Shown: one piece after another, positions 1 through 8,031 of the stretch
Position numbering within the stretch: position 1 is the first letter of the stretch
Layout: each line of letters opens with the position of its first letter
Source of the DNA: Nitrospirota bacterium
GTDB lineage: Bacteria; Nitrospirota; Thermodesulfovibrionia; SZUA-242
DNA length: 40,537 nucleotides
Direction of reading: 5' to 3'
Assembly: GCA_027021335.1 (NCBI GenBank)
Contig: JALUUO010000063.1
Location: forward strand, 1-40,537
Made by a program: the position numbers and the translations under genes
Notes under the pieces: generated by a model
What the model saw: only the letters and a program-made list of their open reading frames with translations
Told to the model about the DNA's origin: nothing
Databases searched by the model: none

Positions 1-751
1 TTGTTCTGAGTACAGCTCAAAAGCTGCTCCGCCAGTATCAGGACATCCACCGGCCAGAAGCACTCCGGGCGTGGATGGCGTACATGCGCCTGTCCGGCCA
101 CAGGGCGGCAGTTCAGCAAGCACTCGGTCCATTGCTCGGGAATCGCGTCCCGACCGCACACAGCGCCAAGAAGCGCCCCGCAGATCCGGACCCACGTGCG
201 CGGACACCTCGTCTGTGATGGGGAGGCTCATGGTGGCGGAGATGCCGTACTTTGAGAAATAACAGCCCAGGCGGCGGTACTTTTCGGCGGCCGTGGAAAG
301 GTAGCTCGCAGCTTCTTCCAGCCGCTCCTTCTTGAGCGCCAGGAAGCCAGCGAGGTACGCTCCGTCTGCCAGATGAGCCAGCCTGCTTGAGGTGCTGAAG
401 CGCTTTGTCCTCATTCCCCAGCACCAACTCCCACCCGTCCACTAGGGCTTCCTCGTCGTCCGGTGTGACGAGCCGCTTGAAGAAGCCCAGGGTCAGGCGG
501 TCTTCCGCGCGGACTGAAGGAAGCGCCGGTGCGACGGAAGACATGTTTTTCCTGCCACCTGACCTCCAGCTTGGAAGGGTTGTGGTGTAAAAGAGCCCCG
601 TTCCCGGAATACCCACCGTGGCCCGTTTGCCTCGAGAGCCAACGGTGAACTTCGCACCTCGTGGTCCGAATGAGAGCGATCCACCCGACTTGCCCAGGTT
701 CAGGGTGACGCCCGGTGCGATCTTTAGTCTTCGCCAAAAGCGGAAGCCCAT
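1..751 (-). pseudogene. DUF4236-domain protein, frameshifted and cut by the window edge
   Basis: The ATG at 749-751 follows a good GAGGAG ribosome site. Residues 1-55 are a clear DUF4236 domain: an N-terminal MGFRFWRR, then glycine-rich stretches ending in GIPGTGLFYTT. A short acidic helical stretch follows to about residue 125 (LQHLKQA). There the frame becomes arginine/glycine/serine-rich and stops looking like protein. The neighbouring frame continues convincingly from about base 380 (LAHLADGAYLAGFLALKKER, then a TPR-like helical region). A second shift near base 195 restores sense as GALLGAVCGRDAIPEQW up to base 1. So the original gene was longer, and two indels have broken it. It is the last gene of the island operon, starting 12 bases after the stop of the YgjP-like gene. 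The function of DUF4236 proteins is unknown. Confidence 0.7.
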
Positions 752-763
752 TATAGTTACTCC

Positions 764-1474
764 TCAGATTACCACTTTTTCCAGACGTTCCTTGCGTTTT
801 TCCCAGTCCGGCAGAATTCGCCCGAGAAGGTGGTAAAATTTTCTATCATGGTGTGGATAGAGCAGATGACACAGTTCATGTATAATCACATAATCGATGC
901 AGTGGATCGGAGCCTTGACGAGTTCAGTATTCAGCATGATGACGCTTTTACCCGAACAGCTACCCCATCGTTTCTTCATACGGCGGTAGCGTACTTCCGG
1001 CACCACAGCCCCCATCCTCTCGAAAGTCGGCACGTACTGAGCAAGCCTTCTCGAAAGCAAATCCTTGGCGTGTGCCGAGTACCAATCGAGCATGAGTGCC
1101 CTTGCCTTTTCCCTATTGCTTGTATCAGGCAGTTCCATTTCAAAAAACCGACCGATCAGCCGCACTCGAGCTTTCTCGCCAGGCCGTATTCTCAAACGAT
1201 ATTGTCTGCCTAAATAATAGTGAGTTTCACCGGAGACAAATTTGCGCTCCGTGGGTAGGGGCTGAAATCGCTCAAAAAAATCAAGCTGCCGGGCTATCCA
1301 CGACGCCCGCTTTTCCAATCGCTGCCGAATAACTTCCAGTTCATATCCGGCAGGTGCTTTTGCCGTGATACGGAGGTCTGGATGCACCGTAACGGAAAGA
1401 CGTTTGCGTTTCTCCGTCACAACATCAACAACGAACTCTCGCGCACCAAATGACAAATCCATCTGCATCCTCAT
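764..1474 (-). CDS. YgjP-like (DUF45/SprT-type) zinc metallopeptidase
   Basis: The protein has 236 residues and belongs to the YgjP-like/DUF45 family, often named M48-like metallopeptidase or metal-dependent hydrolase. The C-terminal half carries the zinc motif HELCHL followed by a third histidine in YPHHDRKFY; the glutamate would be the catalytic base. The segment RRMKKRWGSCS just upstream is also typical of this family. I chose the ATG at 1474 because it overlaps the hsdR stop as ATGA, the usual sign of translational coupling; an upstream ATG at 1504 would overlap by 34 bases. Family members are often found beside type I restriction genes, as here, but their role there is not established. 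No signal peptide is visible, so it should be cytoplasmic. Family call is secure, role is not. Confidence 0.85.
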   Translation of the reverse strand: MRMQMDLSFGAREFVVDVVTEKRKRLSVTVHPDLRITAKAPAGYELEVIRQRLEKRASWIARQLDFFERFQPLPTERKFVSGETHYYLGRQYRLRIRPGEKARVRLIGRFFEMELPDTSNREKARALMLDWYSAHAKDLLSRRLAQYVPTFERMGAVVPEVRYRRMKKRWGSCSGKSVIMLNTELVKAPIHCIDYVIIHELCHLLYPHHDRKFYHLLGRILPDWEKRKERLEKVVI

Positions 1475-4400
1475 GGCCTTCTGACCCTGGCAATATCCAG
1501 ACACTGTTCCATAATCGCATCCATGTCCTCGAACGTGATTTCAATGCCGGTTTGATCCTTGAAGTCGAAAAGGAGGTCTTCGATCTCGTTTCTCATACGA
1601 TTTTGTGTGTCTATGTCACTGGTCCAATTAACAATACGATTTCGTTCAATGACGTCATCTATAGCCAGCGCAGCGTCTGCAAGACGGTCATCGAACTCAT
1701 CATCACCTTTATCAAACCGCGCCAAAGTTTCCTTGATAGAACCAAAATAGGCCTTGGCAACGTCATGACTTTGGAGCTTATCTGGAATGTGGTCACCGGT
1801 ACGGTTAAGCACAGCGTTCATAATCTCCGTAACCTTCTTGAGATACTCGTTTGCCTTGATCCGCTCTTCCCTGAAAGCTGCAATAGTAGCAATGAGAAGC
1901 TCGGAGAAACGTTTATAGAAGGCCGGATCTTCCTGCATGCGGTCATGGATTGTCCGGGCAGTACGATGTGCTATGGTATCAGCTTTGGCTGCAGCATTCG
2001 GAAGCTTTTCCACCTCCTTGGCAAAGGCATCTTTGTCAAAGATATTAACCAGCGGGGTAATTCTCTCCACCTCTCCGGTTCCGACATGAGTGTCGAGAAG
2101 TTTTTGTATCTTGGGCTCATACTCTCCAAAATCAACCACCTCGGCATATCGCCGCCTCACCGCAGTGCGAAGCTTGGAGAAAAATTTCAGATCTGCCCGA
2201 TAACAGTTCAACTTTTCCGGCTCGGTTTCCTCCAGAAACTTGACGCTGGAAAGCGCGATGGCAAGAGTTTTGGAAAAAGCTGATAAACGTTCATAAAATT
2301 TCGCACGCAACTCTTCATCTGCGAGCAGCAGTTCGTACTCTTCCTCATCCTGCCTGTTCTTAACTTCTTTAAATGTATCCCACAGAAGCGAGTGCTTCTG
2401 AGGCAGCGCCTGCGTCTCAACGCTCACATCAGTAAGAATGTCCTTAATGTCTCCGGCATCAAACTCAGGTAGAGAGCTGTAAAGGTCGAGCGCGTGGTCG
2501 AGATTCTCTAAAACCCCACGATAATCCAGAATATACCCAAATTCTTTACCATCGCACAGCCGGTTGACCCTTGCTATGGCCTGCAGCAAGGTATGATCTT
2601 TAAGTTTGCGGGTCAGGTAAAGAATGGTATTGCGCGGTGCGTCAAATCCGACGAGCAGCTTATCCACTACAATGATAATTTCAGGATGTTCCGCATGCTT
2701 AAACGCATTGATGACCTGCTTGTTGTATTCCCGTTCGCTGCCGTACTTCTGCATAGTCGCTTTCCAAAACCGCTGCACGGCCAGCTTGTTCTCTTCATAC
2801 AGATCCTCTTCACCTTCCCGTTCATCGGGACCAGAGATCAGCACTTCGCTTGAGACCATGCCGAATTCATCCAGATACTTTTTATAGAGCAATGCAGTGG
2901 CCTTGTCCTGTGCCACCAACTGCCCTTTAAAACCTGTCCCCTGCCAGTTGTCGCGAAAATGTTCACTGATCTCCCAGGCAATGGCCATAACCTTCTGTGC
3001 GGCCTTGTTCAACTGATCAGTGGTGGAGAATTTCTTTTTCAGGTCTGCGGCCTGCTCTTGACTTAGATTTGCCGTGATCTTATCAAACCAGGCATCTATC
3101 CCCTTTGAATCAACATACTGTTCAACATGCCTTCCCTCATATAAAAGAGGCACAACCGCCTTGTCTGCCACCGCCCGGTCAATGGTATAGGTATCAATCA
3201 GGCCGCCGAACTTCTCGACTGTGTTTTTATCCTTTTTCATGACCGGTGTGCCTGTGAATCCGATGTAACAGGCATTTGGCAGCACCCGGCGCATTTTGGC
3301 GTGACGCGGACCGTACTGTCCTCGATGCCCCTCATCTACCAGGACAAAGATGTTGGGATCATCATTGCGTACGGCGTGACGACCGACAGCCGCCTCAAAC
3401 TTGTCAATAATCGTGGTAACAATGCGTTGTTTGTTGTCTTTCAGCATATCCGACAGGTGCTTGCCGGTTCTGGCCTGCTCCACCTCTTTGCCGCAATGAT
3501 GGAAGGTCCTGTAGATCTGGTCGTCAAGGTCAACCCGGTCGGTAACCAGAACGATCTTGTAATCGGGTATCTCAGGACACAGGGCGATGGACTTGGCAAG
3601 CAGCACCATGGTCAGCGACTTGCCGCTGCCCTGGGTGTGCCAGACCACGCCGCCGCGCCGCCTGCCGTCACGCTCGCGAGTTCTGATACGGTCCATGATT
3701 TTTTTTACGCAAAAATACTGCTGATATCGTGCGATCTTCTTGACACCGGCATCAAACAGAATGAAGCGGTAGGTCAATTCAAGGAGTCTTTCAGGGCGAC
3801 ATAGCGCATAAAGGGCACGGTCCTGCTCGGTTACCTGTCGTTTGAGCGTCCCGTATTCAGTCGGTTTCTCCCGTACCAGCCACTCATTTTCAGTGAATAA
3901 CTTGTCCACCTGTGCTTCCGTCAGGGGAATACACACAAGGCGTTGCAATTCCTGCTCAAAACGGGTGCCTTCTTCCCGCCAGACAGACCAGAACTTCGCC
4001 GGTGTTCCCGTGGTTGCGTATTTGGCCTCATTTTTGGACAACGCCAGAAGTAGCTGCGAATACAAAAACAGGTGGGGGATTTCGTCATCCTTCTGGTTGC
4101 GTATCTGCTGGGATATGGCCTCACGTATTGGGTCCTTGATGTGCGGCGACTTACATTCGATCACGCCAAAGGGGATACCATTTACAAAGAGTACGATATC
4201 CGGCCTGCGGGTCTGGTGACTGCCGGTCCGCTCGACGGCAAACTCTTCTGTGACATGCAAGACGTTGTTCTCTGGATGTTCCCAGTCGATATAGTGCAGG
4301 GTAAAACTCTTGATATCGCCGTCCACTGACTGCTGCAGGCTTTTTCCCAGGCACAGAAGATCGTAAATTTTCTCGTTTGTACGCACCAGCCCGTCAAAGG

Positions 4401-4656
4401 GGATTTCTTTAAGTGCCTGCAGCGCGCTTAAGATATTGCCCTCGGTAAACGGTAGCTCCTTTCCCTTGAATCTGACCCGGTTGTGTTTCCTCAACCAGGG
4501 GACGAGAACACCCTCCAAGAGCACGCCCCCCAGTTTGCCGCCCCGGAGGTCAAGCGCCTCATCCGGCGAGAGGTATTGCCATCCAAGATTCTGAAGCAGG
4601 TGCAGCGCAGGAAGCTTGGAGATGGCATCTTCGTTTATGGAAGGTGTAATCATCAT
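1471..4656 (-). CDS. hsdR: Type I restriction enzyme, R subunit (nuclease/translocase)
   Basis: This 1061-residue protein is the motor and nuclease of a type I restriction complex: with HsdM and HsdS it translocates DNA from unmethylated sites and cuts at a distance. The N-terminal PD-(D/E)xK nuclease is visible as RRPDIVLF (about 151-157) and IECK (166-169). The superfamily 2 translocase core follows: Walker A TQGSGKSL (about 341-348), the Walker B/DEAD-box variant DEGH (441-444), and motif III FTGTP. A helicase C-terminal half (LVGFDAP; LLQAIARVNR) and an alpha-helical C-terminal domain complete it. Length is normal for the family and I see no internal damage. It begins with two ATGs immediately after the stop of the AlbA_2 gene and ends overlapping the YgjP-like gene by 4 bases, so it sits inside the operon. 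Confidence 0.96.
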   Translation of the reverse strand: MMITPSINEDAISKLPALHLLQNLGWQYLSPDEALDLRGGKLGGVLLEGVLVPWLRKHNRVRFKGKELPFTEGNILSALQALKEIPFDGLVRTNEKIYDLLCLGKSLQQSVDGDIKSFTLHYIDWEHPENNVLHVTEEFAVERTGSHQTRRPDIVLFVNGIPFGVIECKSPHIKDPIREAISQQIRNQKDDEIPHLFLYSQLLLALSKNEAKYATTGTPAKFWSVWREEGTRFEQELQRLVCIPLTEAQVDKLFTENEWLVREKPTEYGTLKRQVTEQDRALYALCRPERLLELTYRFILFDAGVKKIARYQQYFCVKKIMDRIRTRERDGRRRGGVVWHTQGSGKSLTMVLLAKSIALCPEIPDYKIVLVTDRVDLDDQIYRTFHHCGKEVEQARTGKHLSDMLKDNKQRIVTTIIDKFEAAVGRHAVRNDDPNIFVLVDEGHRGQYGPRHAKMRRVLPNACYIGFTGTPVMKKDKNTVEKFGGLIDTYTIDRAVADKAVVPLLYEGRHVEQYVDSKGIDAWFDKITANLSQEQAADLKKKFSTTDQLNKAAQKVMAIAWEISEHFRDNWQGTGFKGQLVAQDKATALLYKKYLDEFGMVSSEVLISGPDEREGEEDLYEENKLAVQRFWKATMQKYGSEREYNKQVINAFKHAEHPEIIIVVDKLLVGFDAPRNTILYLTRKLKDHTLLQAIARVNRLCDGKEFGYILDYRGVLENLDHALDLYSSLPEFDAGDIKDILTDVSVETQALPQKHSLLWDTFKEVKNRQDEEEYELLLADEELRAKFYERLSAFSKTLAIALSSVKFLEETEPEKLNCYRADLKFFSKLRTAVRRRYAEVVDFGEYEPKIQKLLDTHVGTGEVERITPLVNIFDKDAFAKEVEKLPNAAAKADTIAHRTARTIHDRMQEDPAFYKRFSELLIATIAAFREERIKANEYLKKVTEIMNAVLNRTGDHIPDKLQSHDVAKAYFGSIKETLARFDKGDDEFDDRLADAALAIDDVIERNRIVNWTSDIDTQNRMRNEIEDLLFDFKDQTGIEITFEDMDAIMEQCLDIARVRRP

Positions 4657-6183
4657 TTATTCTCTTGCCTCAGCATACGCTGTCCCCTTTGCCGTCAACC
4701 GATATTTTTGCTTGCTGCTCCTTGTCTTGTCAGGAATGGTCATCTCAATGAGCCCATACTCAAGGGCAGGCAAAAGGTAGGCATCCCGAAAGTGAAAGCG
4801 GTCCCTGAGACCAAGACGTTCCTGAAGCTGCGATCGTGTCATTTCACCCTGTAACACATTCAGTAACTCAAGAACTTGTGGGGTGACTTGTGGGGTGACT
4901 TGTGGGGTGACTTGTTCATGCGCCATAGCTTCCGCAAAAGCCGGGTGAACGGGCAACTCAACCAAAAAATAACTGCGATCGTCATCCGTATGGAATGAAG
5001 GCATGGGTGATCTGTTCGACTCAATAGCCCTTAACATCTTCGGGATACCGGTTCCACGCCCCTCTGTCATTTCAAGTTCTTTGAGGAACTCCCCAACACG
5101 CCGGTTGCGGTACCTGCGTGACAGGAAACGATATTCACGCATGTCCTTCCTGCTGATGGAGCGGTCCGGCCCCGGGAAGCTGGATATGGTTATACGATCC
5201 GGTAAAATGCGCACCTCAATCGGCTCCCTTATCTCATAGGAGCGGTGATATACGGCATTACAGAGAGCCTCTTCAATGGCGGCAAAAGGATAGTTAAAAA
5301 AGCGTTCGGCTTGGGCACGGTCAGGATGCTTCACTACCCTTTCCTCGATCACCGTTGAGCGGATATGAGCAAGCGCATCCTGCAACATGACGTGCAGAGG
5401 CCCCGTAAATATTTTTTCAGTAAAATAGTCCGCCCCGGGGCCTTCAGGAAAATGCACCACATCAATTTGCATTTGAGGGAAAAATCTGGAAGGATCGTCG
5501 TTAAAGAACATCAAGCCGACATTTCGCGGGCAAACCGATTCATCAGGACCGTCCACTATATTCATCCGACGGCAAAGACGGACAAAATCCATCTTTGCCG
5601 ATTCTTCAAAGAGGTCGCTTTTTACCTGCTTCAGGTAAGCACGTATAAGCCCCAGGTCCAGATCATCCAGGGTAGCTGACTGGTTCATACGATCGTCAAA
5701 TGGCACAGTTGCCGCCAGGCTCATCAGTTCCACTTCATCCTGGTAACCGGCTCGAACTGTCACGGACCCCTTGCGGATATAATAAGCAAATTCTCTTTCA
5801 CCCTTTGATAGAGTAACAGGGGCCTTGTATGGCCTGGTCTGTCCACCCATTGCCCAGAGCACCAGAATATGTCTGCCATTAATTTCACATGGGGCCATGA
5901 TTGGGTGGTAATAAGGCACCATGCGGTAGCCAAGCTCCACGACTTGTTTCTGAATTGAATCAATTCGTCCTGCCGGTATCCCCTTAGGTGGCAAGACGGG
6001 TCTGCCATTTTTCTCACCTACCCCGATAATGATGTAGCCGCCGCCAAGATTATGAAAATCATTGGCAAAGGCACACATGGTATGCAAAACCTTCTCGGGG
6101 TTCCACCCTGCCTTGAATTCCAGCCGTTCCCATTCAACAGTACGGGCCGTAAGGAGATCATTTATGTTGATGGGCAGATTCAT
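4657..6183 (-). CDS. AlbA_2 (Schlafen-like) domain protein with ATPase-like and winged-helix regions
   Basis: The protein has 508 residues. The N-terminus (about 15-130) is an AlbA_2/SLFN domain, recognisable from VEWERLEFK and LGGGYIIIGVGE. The middle (about 280-400) resembles the HATPase_c_4 region found in COG2865-type proteins: FNYPFAAIEEALCNAVYHRS, then GRGTGIPKM. After residue 420 come tandem VTPQ repeats and a winged-helix-like C-terminus ending in KYRLTAKGTAYAE. Such proteins are annotated as ATP-binding or putative transcriptional regulators and are common inside type I restriction loci; related Schlafen-type domains occur in antiphage proteins, so either regulation or defence is possible. 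It is translationally coupled to its neighbours: ATGA overlap with the upstream four-helix-bundle gene, and no gap before hsdR. Confidence 0.85.
   Translation of the reverse strand: MNLPININDLLTARTVEWERLEFKAGWNPEKVLHTMCAFANDFHNLGGGYIIIGVGEKNGRPVLPPKGIPAGRIDSIQKQVVELGYRMVPYYHPIMAPCEINGRHILVLWAMGGQTRPYKAPVTLSKGEREFAYYIRKGSVTVRAGYQDEVELMSLAATVPFDDRMNQSATLDDLDLGLIRAYLKQVKSDLFEESAKMDFVRLCRRMNIVDGPDESVCPRNVGLMFFNDDPSRFFPQMQIDVVHFPEGPGADYFTEKIFTGPLHVMLQDALAHIRSTVIEERVVKHPDRAQAERFFNYPFAAIEEALCNAVYHRSYEIREPIEVRILPDRITISSFPGPDRSISRKDMREYRFLSRRYRNRRVGEFLKELEMTEGRGTGIPKMLRAIESNRSPMPSFHTDDDRSYFLVELPVHPAFAEAMAHEQVTPQVTPQVTPQVLELLNVLQGEMTRSQLQERLGLRDRFHFRDAYLLPALEYGLIEMTIPDKTRSSKQKYRLTAKGTAYAEARE
4874..4915 (-). 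repeat. 12-bp in-frame tandem repeat (VTPQ), about 3.5 copies
   Basis: The unit acttgtggggtg occurs at 4874-4885, 4886-4897 and 4898-4909 without mismatch, followed by a half copy. It encodes consecutive VTPQ residues in the AlbA_2 protein, between the ATPase-like region and the winged helix. Because the unit is a multiple of three, copy-number changes alter linker length without breaking the frame. Confidence 0.95.
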
Positions 6184-6428
6184 GTCAAACTAACATTTGC
6201 CTCTTTTAACGCAATGCTCATCTTGCTGATAAAATCGGCTTTACTTTGGGCAAATTCAGCCTCACGTATCAATGCGCCAATCGCAGTCCCGCTCCGTAGC
6301 ACCTGCTTATTCAACACAAATTCCCTCTTCTCATCCATCAGGAACCGCGACAACTTCACAATCCGTATCGCAAAATCATAACTCTTATCTCTCAGAACCG
6401 ATTTCCCCAATTTGTCTCCTTCCTTCAC
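6180..6428 (-). CDS. Four-helix-bundle protein (S23/TIGR02436 type), C-terminally shortened
   Basis: Residues 14-80 match the four-helix-bundle family first known from 23S rRNA intervening sequences: KSYDFAIRIVKL, then EFVLNKQVLRSGTAIGALIREA and FISKMSIALKEAN. Family members usually run to about 115-120 residues, with a third and fourth helix after ALKEAN. Here the frame stops at 82 residues, right after that motif, so the last part is missing. The stop overlaps the AlbA_2 start as ATGA, so translation may still be coupled. The GTG at 6426-6428 is one possible start; a TTG at about 6408-6410 preceded by AAGGAAGGAG is a better-placed alternative and fits the usual N-terminus. Function unknown. 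The GTG is also the end of a heptanucleotide repeat tract. Confidence 0.75.
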   Translation of the reverse strand: MKEGDKLGKSVLRDKSYDFAIRIVKLSRFLMDEKREFVLNKQVLRSGTAIGALIREAEFAQSKADFISKMSIALKEANVSLT

Positions 6429-6467
6429 TTTTCACTTTTAGTTTTTCACTGTTCACTGTTCACTGTT
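6426..6467 (-). repeat. Heptanucleotide tandem repeat, six units
   Basis: Read on the minus strand, six contiguous 7-mers occur: AACAGTG three times, AAAAACT, and AAAAGTG twice. A related run lies at 10975-11001. The last GTG coincides with a possible start codon of the four-helix-bundle gene. Confidence 0.85.
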
Positions 6468-6481
6468 TAGGCTTGACAAGC

Positions 6482-6572
6482 GATGGCCGATAATAATATT
6501 GTAAAGATACTCATCGGCCATCCCCTCCGGGTGTAAGAGCCGAAGGAGATGGGTCTGCCGTCCGGGCAGACC
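6482..6572. repeat. Two inverted repeats in an intergenic stretch
   Basis: The gap 6468-6725 holds no gene I can support. It contains a 10-bp perfect inverted repeat (gatggccgat at 6482-6491 with atcggccatc at 6513-6522). A second, tighter hairpin follows: ggtctgcc at 6552-6559 with ggcagacc at 6565-6572, a 5-base loop, then a T-rich run on the plus strand. The second looks like a plus-strand terminator, but no plus-strand gene feeds it. Confidence 0.6.
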
Positions 6573-6725
6573 TTTCTTATTTTCTTAATTGACATTACAT
6601 GATCCTTCTGTTCTTCTAAAGTAGAATTCACTGCCCAACGGCTTTGAACCAATCGAGGTTTCGGCCTGCTGAACCAGCGTAGCAAATCAGCGGCCTTTTT
6701 ACTCATTAATGTTCAGCCCCATTAA

Positions 6726-7103
6726 TCATTTTGAACGAATAATTTTAGCGATTCTTTCGGCTACCTTAATCAATTGATCTGCCCTAAGATAAACGTCTTT
6801 AAGTCCAGGTACGTCTTCTTCAGATTCTTGAGGAGATTTTTTTCCAAAGTATTCATCTGCTTTTTTCTCGATTATTTCTTTTTGCTTTGCCTCATCAAGC
6901 TTTACAATAAAAGGATCCAGAGCAGCCAACTCTAACGCCAACCTCCTATTATGTTTTTCCGCATTCCAATGCCGTGAAGATTCCTTTGCACAATATATTC
7001 CAGGAATCAAGAATGCAAATCCAAGGGATATTCTGAAAGCAAAAGTACCCCAATCGATTCCGTTCTTGTTAAAGTGCATTGAGGAAACTGCCCATATAAC
7101 CAA
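6726..7103 (-). pseudogene. C-terminal fragment of the coiled-coil membrane protein (frameshifted)
   Basis: This frame has no convincing start of its own: only a TTG, without a ribosome site. It begins with VIWAVSSMHF, which continues the hydrophobic helix that ends the gene upstream. It then adds a second membrane helix (FAFRISLGFAFLIPGIYCA, about residues 21-39) and a charged soluble tail of about 85 residues ending in AERIAKIIRSK. It overlaps the upstream frame by 35 bases in the +1-shifted register. A single extra base in the GGTTGGTT stretch around 7088-7105 would explain the split; removing it joins the two frames into one protein of about 430 residues with two membrane helices. See the 7069-8031 entry. 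Confidence 0.7.
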
Positions 7104-8031
7104 CCATCCCTCCCATAGCTAAGAAAGCCAATATGGCAACCCCACGCATAATCCAGGCATTTTTATATTCTCTATTGGCAACTATCTGGTAATTTCCGCT
7201 CATCGTTGTTTTAACAATGGTTCCCACGATTTCAACAGCCTTATCAAGTTGTGTGTTTATTTGGCTGACAATTTCTTTGGATTTTTTCTTCCCTTCCTCT
7301 TCAATACTTTTCAACTCTGTCTGGTGTTTTTTAATTACATCATTCTTCATCTGCTCAAATGTTTTAACGAGTGTCTCGAACTGATTCTTCTTTTGTTCTT
7401 GTGACTCATTGAACCTCTCTGTTCGCTCCTGTTCAGAAGTATTAAAGGTCGTACTTTGTTGAGTTAACATTTGGTCCAAACGTGTTTTTTGCGCTTGAAT
7501 TTCCGATTCGAGTTCCTCAAGTTTTTGGCTAGCTTTCTGGAACTTCTCTTGGACAGTATTCTCACTTTTATGTATATTCTGGATGATTTCATGTGCTTCT
7601 TTGATTGCACTATTCATGTCAGACTGGAGATCATCAAAATATTCTACCCATGCTTCTTTATTGCCATAAACCGGAAGAGCTTGAATGTGAGTAATCAAGT
7701 TATCGGTATAATTATTCAATTGCTTCCATTGCCCTTTGGGATTACTTAGGAAATTTTGCCAATTTGTCTGCAAATTGGACAAGTCTTGATTGAGGTCATT
7801 CAAGACCTTAGTTTGAACCAACATTGGATTCAATTTATCTAACCGGGCTCGAAGATATCGCAGATTCCATCGCAATCGAACATATGCATCGCGAATATTA
7901 TCATCTAACTCTCTGAAGTTTTCCGGCCTTTCATGTGAAAGTTTTTGCAGCCACTTTTCTAATGCAGAATGAACTGGGTGAGCCCGATAACGCTGAGTTG
8001 ATGGGCTAACTTTTATATTTGATTTATTCAC
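7069..8031 (-). CDS. Coiled-coil membrane protein, unknown function (N-terminal part of a split gene)
   Basis: I do not recognise a named family. The 320 residues start with a helical region (IRDAYVRLRWNLRYLRARL). From about 160 to 255 there is a long glutamine/glutamate/lysine-rich coiled coil (KLEELESEIQAQKTRLDQML and onward). One hydrophobic helix (about 292-315, WIMRGVAILAFLAMGGMVGYM) ends abruptly in GSFLNAL. The expected continuation, the rest of that helix, a second helix and a charged tail, lies in the next frame at 6726-7103. The gene start overlaps the hsdS stop by 8 bases, so it belongs to the restriction operon. If the two parts were joined, the protein would place a large coiled coil and a short tail on the same side of the membrane. 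A membrane-anchored partner of a restriction system is unusual; the role is unknown. Confidence 0.7.
   Translation of the reverse strand: MNKSNIKVSPSTQRYRAHPVHSALEKWLQKLSHERPENFRELDDNIRDAYVRLRWNLRYLRARLDKLNPMLVQTKVLNDLNQDLSNLQTNWQNFLSNPKGQWKQLNNYTDNLITHIQALPVYGNKEAWVEYFDDLQSDMNSAIKEAHEIIQNIHKSENTVQEKFQKASQKLEELESEIQAQKTRLDQMLTQQSTTFNTSEQERTERFNESQEQKKNQFETLVKTFEQMKNDVIKKHQTELKSIEEEGKKKSKEIVSQINTQLDKAVEIVGTIVKTTMSGNYQIVANREYKNAWIMRGVAILAFLAMGGMVGYMGSFLNAL

Noticed and set aside
1450-2283. 277-codon plus-strand frame opposite the 3' part of hsdR
   Set aside because: It lies wholly antisense to intact hsdR and shows no domain or ribosome site.
3301-3804. 167-codon plus-strand frame opposite hsdR
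   Set aside because: Antisense to the translocase core; composition follows the hsdR codons.
6467-6706. 79-codon minus-strand frame upstream of the four-helix-bundle gene
   Set aside because: It spans both intergenic hairpins, has no ribosome site and no recognisable motif.
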